Origin: Paenibacillus ihumii
GTDB lineage: Bacteria > Bacillota > Bacilli > Paenibacillales > Paenibacillaceae
NCBI RefSeq assembly: GCF_001403875.1
Contig: NZ_LN884296.1
Coordinates: 1 to 33,728, forward strand
Direction of reading: 5' to 3'
Length of the DNA: 33,728 nt
Shown: positions 8,502-16,218 of the stretch, piece by piece
Position numbering within the stretch: the stretch's first letter is position 1
How the letters are laid out: every line of letters starts with the position of its first letter
Notes under the pieces: generated by a model
The model's database searches: none
What the model was told of the DNA's origin: nothing
The model's input: the letters and a program-made list of their open reading frames with translations, nothing else
Made by a program: the position numbers and the translations under genes

Positions 8502-9302
8502 TTGTATACTGTAGTAGGTGTCCGCTTCAAGAAAGCGGGCAAGATATATTACTTCGATCCTCTGGATCTTCCGGTCGAGAAGGAACAGAGCGTCATCGTC
8601 GAGACGGCGCGCGGGATCGAATACGGTAAGGTTGTCGTCGGGAAGAAGCAGGTTGGAGAAACGGACGTCGTCCTTCCTCTCAAGAAGGTGATCCGGATCG
8701 CCGACGATGCTGACGCCCGTGTGGTGGAAGAGAACAAGCTTGCGGCAAAGAACGCTTTTGCCACTTGTTTAAATAAAATCAGAGATCATGATCTCAAAAT
8801 GAAGCTGGTTGACGTCGAGTTTACGTTTGACCGCAATAAGATCATTTTTTATTTCACGGCCGAAGGACGGGTTGATTTTCGCGAACTCGTCAAGGATTTG
8901 GCCAGCATCTTCCGTACCCGGATAGAGCTTCGCCAGATCGGGGTCCGGGATGAGGCCAAAATGCTCGGCGGGATCGGCCCTTGCGGACGCATACTTTGCT
9001 GCTCATCCTGGCTGGGCGACTTCGAGCCTGTATCGATCAAGATGGCCAAGGACCAGAGCTTGTCGCTGAACCCGACGAAGATTTCGGGGCTCTGCGGAAG
9101 GCTGATGTGCTGCTTGAAATTCGAGCATGATAACTACGAGAGCGTGAAGGAAGAGCTGCCGTCGGTAGGCAAGCTGGTCATTACTTCGCTCGGTGAAGGG
9201 AAAGTCGTGGGGCTGAATGCGGGATCGCGTTTGGTTCATGTGCAATTATTCGAAATAGGTAAGGTCAAGGAACTTCCTTTAGATGATGTTGTCGTTAAAT
9301 AA
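8502..9302 (+). CDS. ricT: RicT (YaaT), PSP1-domain iron-sulfur protein
   Basis: A 266-residue PSP1-domain protein. In B. subtilis, RicT with RicA and RicF forms a complex carrying [4Fe-4S] clusters that stimulates RNase Y processing and affects sporulation, competence and biofilm formation. The start YTVVGVRFKKAGKIYYFDP is typical. Cysteines cluster in CGRILCC (161, 166, 167) and CGRLMCC (198, 203, 204), the likely cluster ligands. The open frame extends 17 codons upstream, but homology and GAGGGGG six bases before point to the TTG at 8502. It sits between holB and yabA in the conserved order. Confidence 0.94.
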   Translation: MYTVVGVRFKKAGKIYYFDPLDLPVEKEQSVIVETARGIEYGKVVVGKKQVGETDVVLPLKKVIRIADDADARVVEENKLAAKNAFATCLNKIRDHDLKMKLVDVEFTFDRNKIIFYFTAEGRVDFRELVKDLASIFRTRIELRQIGVRDEAKMLGGIGPCGRILCCSSWLGDFEPVSIKMAKDQSLSLNPTKISGLCGRLMCCLKFEHDNYESVKEELPSVGKLVITSLGEGKVVGLNAGSRLVHVQLFEIGKVKELPLDDVVVK

Positions 9303-9347
9303 TGAGTTTTTCATGAAAGACTTTAGAGATGACTCTGGGGTGGGAAC

Positions 9348-9728
9348 TTGGAGAATAAAGATATTTTTACGCATATGCAGGCGCTGGATGCACAAATGGG
9401 AACCGTTCACGGCGAATTGAGCAAGCTGATGCTTGAGGTCAAGAAGCTGGTGGAGGAGAACCAGCAGCTTCGACTGGAGAATGAACAATTACGCAAAATA
9501 TTAAAGCGGGAGTCCGCCGAAGGACGCCTTCCGTCTTCATCTTCAGAACAGATCGAGTCCGCATTGCCGGAGGGCAAGGAAGCACAGGAAGCGATCGATA
9601 TCGTCGGAGAAGGCTATGATAACCTCGCACGTCTGTACCACGAGGGATTCCACATTTGTAACGTGTATTACGGACATTTACGAACGGAAGGCGATTGCTT
9701 GTTCTGTTTGTCTTTTCTGAATAAATAA
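9348..9728 (+). CDS. yabA: replication initiation control protein YabA
   Basis: A 126-residue regulator that in B. subtilis tethers DnaA to the DnaN clamp and restrains over-initiation. Residues about 10-52 form a leucine-rich coiled coil (tetramerisation). The C-terminal domain carries the zinc ligands His102, Cys104, Cys117 and Cys120 in GFHIC and CLFC. The central linker (about 55-80) is variable. The start is TTG with GGGGTGGG immediately upstream; no better ATG exists. It ends the tmk-yabA block, with a strong terminator 2 nt after its stop. Confidence 0.94.
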   Translation: MENKDIFTHMQALDAQMGTVHGELSKLMLEVKKLVEENQQLRLENEQLRKILKRESAEGRLPSSSSEQIESALPEGKEAQEAIDIVGEGYDNLARLYHEGFHICNVYYGHLRTEGDCLFCLSFLNK

Positions 9729-9730
9729 AC

Positions 9731-9761
9731 AAAGCCGTAGGAGCTTCCTACGGTTTTTTTT
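9731..9761 (+). terminator. Rho-independent terminator after yabA
   Basis: CCGTAGGA (9735-9742) and TCCTACGG (9746-9753) form a perfect stem with a short GCT loop, followed by T8. Confidence 0.93.
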
Positions 9762-9818
9762 CAATAGAAGATAAAGAGCAGTGAAAATTCATGCAACCTA
9801 AAGAAAGGCGCGTATTCG

Positions 9819-10592
9819 ATGACGATGGGCCAATTGCCAATAGAAGTACCTTTATATGGAAGTGAAAGGCTGGATGATTTGCTGACGCATCAATTGCGGA
9901 TCATTCAGAGTGACGAGGTGTTCAGCTTCTCCATGGACGCCGTGCTGCTGGCGCGGTTTGCTGCGGTGCCCAAGCGGGGCAGAATTATAGATCTATGCAC
10001 GGGCAATGGCGTTATTCCGCTGCTGCTGTCAACGCGTACGGAAGCGCAAATCGAGGGCATTGAAATCCAGCCCCGGCTAGCAGACATGGCACGCCGTAGC
10101 GTCCAGCTGAATACCCTCCAGGATCGGATCCTCATAAGGGAGGGCGATCTGCGGGAGCTTGTGCAGGAGACGGGGCACGGGGCTTATGATGCCTTGACCG
10201 TGAACCCGCCTTATATGCCACTGACCGGCGGGGATTTGAAGCTGAATCCGCATCAGGCGATTGCCCGGCATGAGATTCACTGCACGCTGGAGGAGGTCAT
10301 CAGCTCCTCGATGAGGCTGCTCCGAACCGGGGGCAAGCTGTCGATGGTGCACAAGCCTCAGCGGTTAGGTGAAATTATAACGCTTCTGCGCCAGTATCGG
10401 CTAGAGCCGAAGGTCATTCGCTTCGTTCATCCGCGGGCAGGTATGGAAGCTAATATGGTGCTTATTGAAGCGCTGCGGGACGGGAAGCCGGATGTCCGCG
10501 TGCTGCCGCCGCTTATCGTATATGAGGAGAACGGGGAATACTGCAGAGAAATATACGAAATATACTACGGATCAAATGAGGGAAAATCATGA
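9819..10592 (+). CDS. trmN6: tRNA1(Val) (adenine-37 N6) methyltransferase-like protein
   Basis: A 257-residue SAM-dependent methyltransferase of the YabB/TrmN6 type, probably acting on adenine 37 of a valine tRNA. The SAM-binding motif is DLCTGNGVIPLLL, motif II is EGIEIQPRLADMA, and the catalytic NPPY tetrapeptide is present. The ribosome binding site is weak (AAAGG about 14 nt upstream), and a second ATG two codons on is an alternative start. The stop overlaps the rsmI start by 4 nt (ATGA). In B. subtilis yazA lies between these genes; it is absent here. Confidence 0.9.
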   Translation: MTMGQLPIEVPLYGSERLDDLLTHQLRIIQSDEVFSFSMDAVLLARFAAVPKRGRIIDLCTGNGVIPLLLSTRTEAQIEGIEIQPRLADMARRSVQLNTLQDRILIREGDLRELVQETGHGAYDALTVNPPYMPLTGGDLKLNPHQAIARHEIHCTLEEVISSSMRLLRTGGKLSMVHKPQRLGEIITLLRQYRLEPKVIRFVHPRAGMEANMVLIEALRDGKPDVRVLPPLIVYEENGEYCREIYEIYYGSNEGKS

Positions 10593-11476
10593 GTGTGAAG
10601 GTACAAAAAAGCTTCGCGGGGCAGGGTGAGCCCGCCAATTGCGGGAAGCTCTACCTGGTGGCTACGCCGATTGGCAACCTGGAGGATATGACTTACCGAG
10701 CGGTGCGTATCCTGCGGGAAGCAGACATTATCGCCGCCGAGGACACCCGGCAGACAAGAAAGCTGCTGTCCCATTTCGAGATTACGCCGGGCAAGCTGCT
10801 GAGCTACCATGAGCATAACCGGTTGGCCAGCGGGCCAGAGCTTATACGCTTTATAATAGAAGGAAAAAATTTGGCGCTTGTCAGCGATGCAGGTCTGCCG
10901 GCCATATCGGATCCCGGGAGCGACCTGGTGAAGCTGGCGATTGAAGCCGGAATTTCTGTTGTCCCTGTGCCGGGGGCAACTGCGGCACTGTCCGCCTTAA
11001 TCGTCTCCGGATTGCCTACGGACCATTTTAAATTTATCGGGTTCCTTCCCCGGGAGCAGCGGGAGCGGGAAGAAATTCTGCAAAAGCAGCTGGAGGAGCA
11101 GAGCACGCTGCTGCTGTACGAATCCCCGCATCGCCTGATCAAGACTCTGGAGTCGATGCTCAGCGTCCTGGGTGACCGGAGAGTCGTCTTGGCCCGGGAG
11201 CTTACCAAACGATTCGAGGAGATGGCCCGGGGGACGATTCAGGAATGCCTGGAATGGCTGGAGGAGCATCCGCCGATGGGGGAATACTGCATTGTGCTGG
11301 AAGGCGCTGATCCTAAGCAGCTTGAAGAGAAGCGGAATGCCTGGTGGCAGCCGCTGTCGATTCAGGAGCATGTCGCGCACTACGAAGCGGAGGGGTTGGC
11401 CCGAAAGGAGGCGATGAAGAAGGCGGCTCTGGATCGCGGAGTATCCAAGAGAGATATTTATCAGTCTTTGCTATGA
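10589..11476 (+). CDS. rsmI: 16S rRNA (cytidine-1402 2'-O) methyltransferase RsmI
   Basis: A 295-residue tetrapyrrole-methylase-fold enzyme that 2'-O-methylates C1402 of 16S rRNA. Family motifs: LYLVATPIGNLEDMTYRAV near residue 21, AAEDTRQTRKLLSH near 50, LVSDAGLPAISDPG near 97 and PGATAALSALIVSGLP near 128. The first 20 residues extend a little beyond the family core. The C-terminal part (EGLARKEAMKKAALDRG) is the usual helical tail with a KRDIY motif. Translationally coupled to trmN6 through an ATGA overlap. Confidence 0.95.
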   Translation: MSVKVQKSFAGQGEPANCGKLYLVATPIGNLEDMTYRAVRILREADIIAAEDTRQTRKLLSHFEITPGKLLSYHEHNRLASGPELIRFIIEGKNLALVSDAGLPAISDPGSDLVKLAIEAGISVVPVPGATAALSALIVSGLPTDHFKFIGFLPREQREREEILQKQLEEQSTLLLYESPHRLIKTLESMLSVLGDRRVVLARELTKRFEEMARGTIQECLEWLEEHPPMGEYCIVLEGADPKQLEEKRNAWWQPLSIQEHVAHYEAEGLARKEAMKKAALDRGVSKRDIYQSLL

Positions 11477-11551
11477 CGAGCAGGAGTGAAGCGCAGGGGG
11501 CTGCTTGACGGTGTTTTAGAGCCTGTGGATAAGGCATGAAATAGGGGCGCT

Positions 11552-11598
11552 CAAAAAAAAGGGAGCCTTCATTCGGCCGGGTTCAAGCCGAAGAAGGC
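11552..11598 (-). terminator. minus-strand terminator of abrB
   Basis: Read on the minus strand: GCCTTCTTCGGC and a matching GCCGAATGAAGGC form a 12-bp stem with one bulged base (11565-11598), followed by TCCC and eight T (11560-11553). The T-run exists only on the minus strand, so it serves abrB and not rsmI. Confidence 0.85.
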
Positions 11599-11662
11599 AC
11601 CAAGGAGATATGAAAAAGGTTAGAATTAACAGATTCAGTAAGTCTATTATATACTATAATTC

Positions 11663-11917
11663 TTAATTTGTCACAGGTGTTGGAATTTCCGTGAGGCATT
11701 CATGGCAAACAATTTTGCCTTTGAAGTAAGTTACGTTCTCAGCATTGCCGCAGAAGATGCAGGCAGGCTCGTATTTTTTAAGCATGATACGCTCGCCGTC
11801 TACATAAATTTCAAGCGCATCCTTTTCCCCGATTCCAAGCGTACGGCGCAATTCGATAGGAATAACGACACGGCCCAGCTCGTCTACTTTTCTAACAATA
11901 CCTGTTGATTTCATCAT
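11663..11917 (-). CDS. abrB: transition-state regulator AbrB with a cysteine-rich tail
   Basis: An 84-residue DNA-binding regulator. AbrB represses post-exponential genes during growth and is itself repressed by Spo0A~P. Residues 3-50 are the swapped-hairpin DNA-binding domain, with STGIVRKVDELGRVVIPIEL and RRTLGI nearly as in B. subtilis. The C-terminal part differs from B. subtilis AbrB: it has two CxxC pairs (Cys53/Cys56 and Cys71/Cys74), suggesting a zinc knuckle. The minus-strand promoter at 12003-12031 and the Spo0A box at 11973-11979 lie upstream. Either of two adjacent ATG codons could start; GAGAGGGG precedes. Position after rsmI matches B. subtilis. Confidence 0.93.
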   Translation of the reverse strand: MMKSTGIVRKVDELGRVVIPIELRRTLGIGEKDALEIYVDGERIMLKKYEPACIFCGNAENVTYFKGKIVCHECLTEIPTPVTN

Positions 11918-11972
11918 GACTGATGATACCCCTCTCGCAAAATTTTAAAATAAATTTGTTAAAGCGTCATAA

Positions 11973-11979
11973 TTCGACA
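11973..11979 (-). promoter_or_regulatory. Spo0A box in the abrB leader
   Basis: Exact TGTCGAA on the minus strand, located about 15-25 nt downstream of the predicted abrB transcription start. A degenerate TGACGCT follows at a 10-nt phase. In B. subtilis, tandem 0A boxes downstream of the abrB start mediate Spo0A~P repression; this arrangement is the same. Confidence 0.75.
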
Positions 11980-12002
11980 AACTTCTATCTTTTATGATAA
12001 TT

Positions 12003-12031
12003 ATAATACCAACGTTTCCCAAAACAGTCAA
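12003..12031 (-). promoter_or_regulatory. sigma-A promoter of abrB
   Basis: On the minus strand: -35 TTGACT (12031-12026), a 17-nt spacer, and -10 TATTAT (12008-12003). Near-consensus for the vegetative sigma factor. Confidence 0.8.
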
Positions 12032-12125
12032 CCTATTTATGGTAGAGTTCAGTTAATTTACTAAATTAAAGACATAAATGTATGAATGCCATTTAAAAAT
12101 CGCTTTAATACCGGGCTTTTAATGA

Positions 12126-12187
12126 TTCGACACCATTACGACACCTAATACGACATGGTTAGACAAAATTCGACAAAACTTGTCGAG
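12126..12187. promoter_or_regulatory. phased array of Spo0A-box-like heptamers
   Basis: Five heptamers in the same orientation: TTCGACA at 12126, TACGACA at 12137, TACGACA at 12149, TTAGACA at 12159 and TTCGACA at 12169 (two are exact complements of the TGTCGAA box). Their spacings are 11, 12, 10 and 10 nt, about one DNA turn each. A sixth element, TGTCGAG at 12181, is in the opposite orientation. The array lies between the divergent abrB and HD-protein genes. The binding protein is inferred. Confidence 0.6.
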
Positions 12188-12256
12188 TCGATCGACCGGT
12201 CCCAAGACGTTAAATTCTTTTAGTTTCAAAAAAATTGAAAACAAGGAGAATTAAAC

Positions 12257-13543
12257 ATGCATAATCTTCGCGAAGAAAAGGTGTTCAAAGATCCTGTACA
12301 TAATTATATTCATGTGCAGGATGAATTGATCTGGTTGCTTATTAATACGAAGGAATTTCAGCGGCTTCGCCGGATCCGTCAGCTCGGCACTTCTTATTTA
12401 ACCTTCCATGGCGCGGAGCATAGCCGATTCTCTCATTCTTTAGGAGTATATGAGATCACGCGGCGAATCATTTCTCAGTTTGAAAGAAATAATTATCCGG
12501 ATTGGCCGAAGGATGAGCGTCTTGTCGCTCTCTGCGCGGCACTTTTGCATGATTTGGGCCATGGCCCCTTCTCCCATTCTATTGAACAAGCCTTCGATAT
12601 GAACCATGAGGATTGGACCTGCCGCATATTGCTCGGCGACACGGAGGTAGGACATGTCTTGAAGCAGATGGGCGAGGATTTCCCGGCCAAGGTTGCTTCG
12701 GTTATACAGAAGGATTACCCGAATGAAATTGTCGTTAATCTGGTCACCAGCCCGCTGGATGCGGATCGGATGGATTATCTGCTGAGGGATGCCTATTTTA
12801 CCGGCGTCAATTACGGAACGATTGATATGGACCGGATATTGCGGATGCTGCGGCCACATCAGGGGCGGATCGTCGTTAAGGAGACGGGCATGCACGCGGT
12901 GGAGGATTATTTGATGTCCCGCTATCAAATGTACTGGCAGGTTTATTTCCATCCGGTTACGCGAAGCTCCGAGATCATTTTGCGGCAAATTTTTCACCGG
13001 GTTAAAGAGCTGCATGCGCACGGGTATGCTTTTTCATTCCTGCCTAGCCCGCTACCGGACTTGTTTAACGCCAATTTGACGGTTCAGCAATATTTGCTAT
13101 TAGATGAAGCACTGATTCAAACTGCCTTTATGCAGTGGAAGGATGAGGAAGATACGCTGCTGGCTGATCTTTGTACCCGTTTTATGGATCGCAAATTGTA
13201 CAAATATGTTGAACTGGAATCGCTTGATTTGGAGAAAATAACGGAAATACGCGAAGAATTCCGAAAATTAGGCTTACATCCGGAATATGATCTGGTCATT
13301 GATTTTCCGACGGACTTGCCTTATGATGTGTCTCGTCCTGACGAAGAGCTTCGCGGGAAGCAGATTCTGCTTCTGGACAAGCAGGAGCGCCTGGTGGAAA
13401 TTTCGGAGGTTTCCGACATTGTCCGCTCAATTAGCGGCATGCAGCGGGGAAAATATTATTTGTACTTTCCGGATAATAAATTACAGGCGGTCTGGCCTGG
13501 TTTTCAGGAGGATTTGGCTCGGTTTTTTGGCCGGGAGAGTTAA
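12257..13543 (+). CDS. HD-domain phosphohydrolase (YwfO/COG1078 type)
   Basis: A 428-residue HD-superfamily hydrolase related to YwfO and to dNTP triphosphohydrolases of the SAMHD1-like kind; the substrate is not known. The start KVFKDPVHNYIHV and QRLRRIRQLGTSYLTF are typical. Metal ligands visible: His60 in RFSHSLG, the His98-Asp99 pair in LLHDLGHGPFSH, and an Asp in SPLDADRMDYLL. The C-terminal third (about 290-428) is a less conserved accessory domain. GGAG precedes the ATG. It lies where B. subtilis has metS, divergent from abrB; the Spo0A-box-like array lies 70-130 nt upstream, so control by Spo0A is possible. Followed closely by tatD. Confidence 0.9.
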   Translation: MHNLREEKVFKDPVHNYIHVQDELIWLLINTKEFQRLRRIRQLGTSYLTFHGAEHSRFSHSLGVYEITRRIISQFERNNYPDWPKDERLVALCAALLHDLGHGPFSHSIEQAFDMNHEDWTCRILLGDTEVGHVLKQMGEDFPAKVASVIQKDYPNEIVVNLVTSPLDADRMDYLLRDAYFTGVNYGTIDMDRILRMLRPHQGRIVVKETGMHAVEDYLMSRYQMYWQVYFHPVTRSSEIILRQIFHRVKELHAHGYAFSFLPSPLPDLFNANLTVQQYLLLDEALIQTAFMQWKDEEDTLLADLCTRFMDRKLYKYVELESLDLEKITEIREEFRKLGLHPEYDLVIDFPTDLPYDVSRPDEELRGKQILLLDKQERLVEISEVSDIVRSISGMQRGKYYLYFPDNKLQAVWPGFQEDLARFFGRES

Positions 13544-13561
13544 GTTAGGAGGGATATCGCC

Positions 13562-14329
13562 ATGTTGGTGGATACGCATACGCATTTGGATGCAGAGCAG
13601 TTTGCTGAGGATCAGAAGGAAACGATTTCCCGTGCGGTTGAACAAGGAGTTACGCGCATGATTAATATCGGCTTTAACCGGGAGACCATTCCAACGACAA
13701 TGAAGCTGGCCGAGAGCTATGATTTCATTTATGCCGCCGTCGGCTGGCATCCTCAGGATGCCATCACGATGAAGGAAGAGGATTTGGACTGGATTGCTGA
13801 ATTATGCCGTCATGAAAAAGTCGTCGCCATTGGGGAGATCGGCTTGGATTATTACTGGGACACGTCGCCGAAGGATGTGCAGCATGCCGTGTTCCGCAAG
13901 CAGATCGGTCTGGCCCGGGAGCTTGGCATGCCGATCGTCATTCATAATCGTGATGCTCATGAGGACACAGTTCGCATTCTTCGGGAAGAGAAGGCCCATG
14001 AGGTCGGCGGAGTGATGCACTCGTTCTCAGGGAGCTGGGAAACTGCGAAATTATGCCTGAATATGGGGTTTCACTTGTCCTTCGGCGGGCCGATCACCTT
14101 CAAGAATGCGAAGCAGCCCAAAGAAGTACTGAAGCAGACGCCAATCGACCGGTTATTGCTGGAGACAGATTCCCCTTATTTGACGCCGCACCCATATCGT
14201 GGAAAAAGAAATGAGTCCGCATATGTTCGTTTGGTGGCCGAAGCAGCTGCTGAATTAAAAGGGTTGTCCTTCCAAGAAATTGCAGAAATCACAACCCGAA
14301 ATGCAATGGAACGATTTTCCATCCGGTGA
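13562..14329 (+). CDS. tatD: TatD-family metal-dependent DNase
   Basis: A 255-residue TIM-barrel hydrolase (YabD). TatD proteins are Mg2+-dependent 3'-5' DNases. Ligand motifs: DTHTHLD at the start, EIGLDYYW near residue 95, IVIHNRDAHEDT near 124, HSFSG near 152, and the family signature LLLETDSPYLTPHPYRGKR near 200. The start ATG follows TAGGAGGG. It lies 18 nt after the HD gene, so both are probably one transcript. No clear terminator follows; the next signal is the promoter of the yabE leader. Confidence 0.94.
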   Translation: MLVDTHTHLDAEQFAEDQKETISRAVEQGVTRMINIGFNRETIPTTMKLAESYDFIYAAVGWHPQDAITMKEEDLDWIAELCRHEKVVAIGEIGLDYYWDTSPKDVQHAVFRKQIGLARELGMPIVIHNRDAHEDTVRILREEKAHEVGGVMHSFSGSWETAKLCLNMGFHLSFGGPITFKNAKQPKEVLKQTPIDRLLLETDSPYLTPHPYRGKRNESAYVRLVAEAAAELKGLSFQEIAEITTRNAMERFSIR

Positions 14330-14451
14330 AATCGGGAGGAAAAGGGGTAAAAAAGAGAGATTTCAGGAAAGATTAATGCATTTTAATTTAAAACAGCGAG
14401 TCTATTACATTTTTTTAACCTTTTTCTTAAGAAAACGTTCTTGATTCGTCC

Positions 14452-14481
14452 TTTACAACATGCATCGAAACAGGATAGAAT
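14452..14481 (+). promoter_or_regulatory. sigma-A promoter of the yabE leader
   Basis: -35 TTTACA (14452-14457), 18-nt spacer, -10 TAGAAT (14476-14481). It lies about 70 nt upstream of the riboswitch aptamer, as expected for the leader transcript. Confidence 0.6.
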
Positions 14482-14547
14482 CTTTTCAGTGATCGATTTG
14501 GCCGAGTTGGGAGCATCACGGCCGGCCATCGAATCATGTTCCATGAA

Positions 14548-14768
14548 CCAGTCTCGCTGAATCTCCGCACAGGGGAACGGGGGAACCGGATACGGTCTTG
14601 ATGAACTGATCTTCATACAGTCAACGAAGACATCTGCCGTATTTGATTTCTTTTTGCAGGATCTGGGGTGAATTCGAGGTCATTGCGCCATGAGCGAATG
14701 AACTGAGAAAGGGCGGCTCTCTTCGTCCGAACCCGACAGCTAACCTCGTAAGCGTGTCAAGAGAGGCA
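14548..14768 (+). promoter_or_regulatory. c-di-AMP riboswitch (ydaO-yuaA type)
   Basis: Conserved ydaO elements in order: CGCTGAATCT, GGGGGAACCG, GGGGTGAATTCGAGG and CCGAACCCGACAGCTAACC with TCGTAAGCG. The closing helix can form from TCTCGCT (14552-14558) and the AGCG/GAGA segments near 14751-14764. This class binds cyclic di-AMP and usually turns genes off by promoting termination. It precedes a 3D/G5-domain cell-wall gene, a known target type. A terminator follows at 14802-14850. Boundaries are approximate. Confidence 0.92.
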
Positions 14769-14801
14769 ACTTCGTGCATCCTATTACACCAAGACCTACA
14801 G

Positions 14802-14850
14802 GAAGCCACGAAAGAGTTGCTCTAACTCTTTCTTCCGGCTTCTTTTGTTT
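14802..14850 (+). terminator. riboswitch expression-platform terminator
   Basis: GAAGCC (14802-14807) with GGCTTC (14837-14842), and GAAAGAGTT (14810-14818) with AACTCTTTC (14824-14832), form a long stem followed by TTTTGTTTT. Placed about 35 nt after the aptamer, it is the likely c-di-AMP-controlled terminator of the yabE message. Confidence 0.85.
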
Positions 14851-14900
14851 TGAATAATTGTGATAGGGTCATCATACTGTTCTATAACAGGAGGTGACAA

Positions 14901-14966
14901 ATGCCGACCAGACTGGGGCAGGATGCGGGATGCGGATTTCTAGCATTTCGTAAAAAACGGAAATAG
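14901..14966 (+). CDS. 21-residue small ORF in the yabE leader
   Basis: ATG to TAG, 21 codons, preceded by AGGAGGTGA with 4 nt spacing, the strongest ribosome binding site in the window. The peptide starts MPTRLGQDAGCGF and ends in a basic tail (RKKRK); it contains one cysteine. It lies between the riboswitch terminator and yabE, ending 58 nt before the yabE start, so it should be translated when the riboswitch is permissive. I recognise no family. It could be a leader peptide, a small protein, or a ribosome-loading site. Confidence 0.5.
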   Translation: MPTRLGQDAGCGFLAFRKKRK

Positions 14967-15024
14967 TCACGTCAATATTCATCATGCATTTGACCTAAGG
15001 CGGGACTATGAAGGAGGACGGAAA

Positions 15025-16161
15025 GTGGGCATTTTCCAGAAAGAAGAGACCCATGAATCACGCTCATCCAGTATGTCTAACGCATTACGATGGAAGCATG
15101 AGAATCTACGTCAGATATCGGTTGTCACGTTGTTAACTTTCGCAGCCATCATCATCATTCTGATTTGGCTGAATGGCAGCAGCAAAAGCATTTATTTGGT
15201 AGTGGACGGGAAGATCCAGGAGATCGAGACCCGCAAATCTTTAGTGAATCAAGTACTGGATGAACATTCCATCGTGCTGAGCCAAGGCGATACGATATCG
15301 CGGCCGCTTGAGAGCTCTCTCAAGGCAGGGGACCGGATCGTCATCGTAAGGGCGGTTCCGGTGCAGGTAAGCGTAGATGGTCAGACGAAGTCGCATTTAA
15401 CGACTCAATCCAGTGTGCAGGGGATTATGAATGAGCTTGGCATCAAGGTGAACCCGGATGATAAAGTGACTCCGGAATTAGACAGCAAGGTAACCTCCGA
15501 TCTCAAAATCAAGGTAGTGCGCGTATCCAAGCAAACGGTTCAGAAGAAGGAGACCGTACCATTTGGCATCGTCAAAACCTCGGATCCTAATCTGGAGAAG
15601 GGGCAGACGAAGGTGCTGCAGCAGGGCAGCGAGGGAGTAGTTATCCATCACGTTGAGAAAGTGTATGAAGACGGAAATTTCGTATCCAAGCGTTGGCTGA
15701 GCAAAGAGGTCGAGACGAAGGCTCAGGACAAAGTGATCGCTGTCGGTACGAAGCCCAAGCCGGAGGCTGTGCTTGCCGCTAATATTACCCGCACTGCGGA
15801 TAAAGTGGATATCAGCGGAACGACAACCAAAGGCGGCGTCTCATTTAAATATAAAAAAGTGCTCAAAAACGTCACATTAACCGCATATTCCGCCGAAGAG
15901 GACGGTATCGGCACGAAGACGGCTTCCGGGACTCGCGTCACGGAGGGCAGAACGATTGCCGTAGACAAGAACGTCGTTCCTATGGGTTGGTGGGTATACA
16001 TCGAAGGCATTGGGTTCCGCAGAGCCGAAGATACGGGTGGCGCTATTAAGGGCAATAAAATGGACATTTATTTCGACAGCCTGAAATCGGCGAAGAACTT
16101 CGGCCGCAAGAAGGGCCGTACGGTATATGTCATTGGTCCGAACAAACCGGAATTGAACTAA
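15025..16161 (+). CDS. yabE: YabE/RpfB-like cell-wall protein: DUF348, G5 and 3D domains
   Basis: A 378-residue surface protein. Residues 32-50 form an N-terminal membrane anchor. Two DUF348 repeats (about 53-95 and 110-150) are followed by a G5 domain (about 168-243) and a C-terminal 3D domain (about 283-372). The catalytic aspartates of the 3D domain are visible in EDTGGAIKG (Asp336), KMDIYFD (Asp347, Asp351). 3D-domain proteins are lytic transglycosylase-like enzymes acting on peptidoglycan, related to Sps/RpfB. The start is GTG, 7 nt after AAGGAGG. Expression is probably set by the c-di-AMP riboswitch upstream, linking wall remodelling to c-di-AMP. Position between tatD and rnmV matches B. 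subtilis. Confidence 0.93.
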   Translation: MGIFQKEETHESRSSSMSNALRWKHENLRQISVVTLLTFAAIIIILIWLNGSSKSIYLVVDGKIQEIETRKSLVNQVLDEHSIVLSQGDTISRPLESSLKAGDRIVIVRAVPVQVSVDGQTKSHLTTQSSVQGIMNELGIKVNPDDKVTPELDSKVTSDLKIKVVRVSKQTVQKKETVPFGIVKTSDPNLEKGQTKVLQQGSEGVVIHHVEKVYEDGNFVSKRWLSKEVETKAQDKVIAVGTKPKPEAVLAANITRTADKVDISGTTTKGGVSFKYKKVLKNVTLTAYSAEEDGIGTKTASGTRVTEGRTIAVDKNVVPMGWWVYIEGIGFRRAEDTGGAIKGNKMDIYFDSLKSAKNFGRKKGRTVYVIGPNKPELN

Positions 16162-16218
16162 ATCCTGTTTTACATTGTAAAGCGAATAAGATACTATAAA
16201 TAAATGAAAAAGGTATGG

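Noticed and set aside
14383..14809. Two reverse-strand open frames in the yabE leader
   Set aside because: They lie over the riboswitch and its promoter, whose RNA motifs explain the sequence better.
14330..14900. T-box leader
   Set aside because: The long leader suggested one, but the conserved T-box sequence is absent and ydaO motifs are clear.
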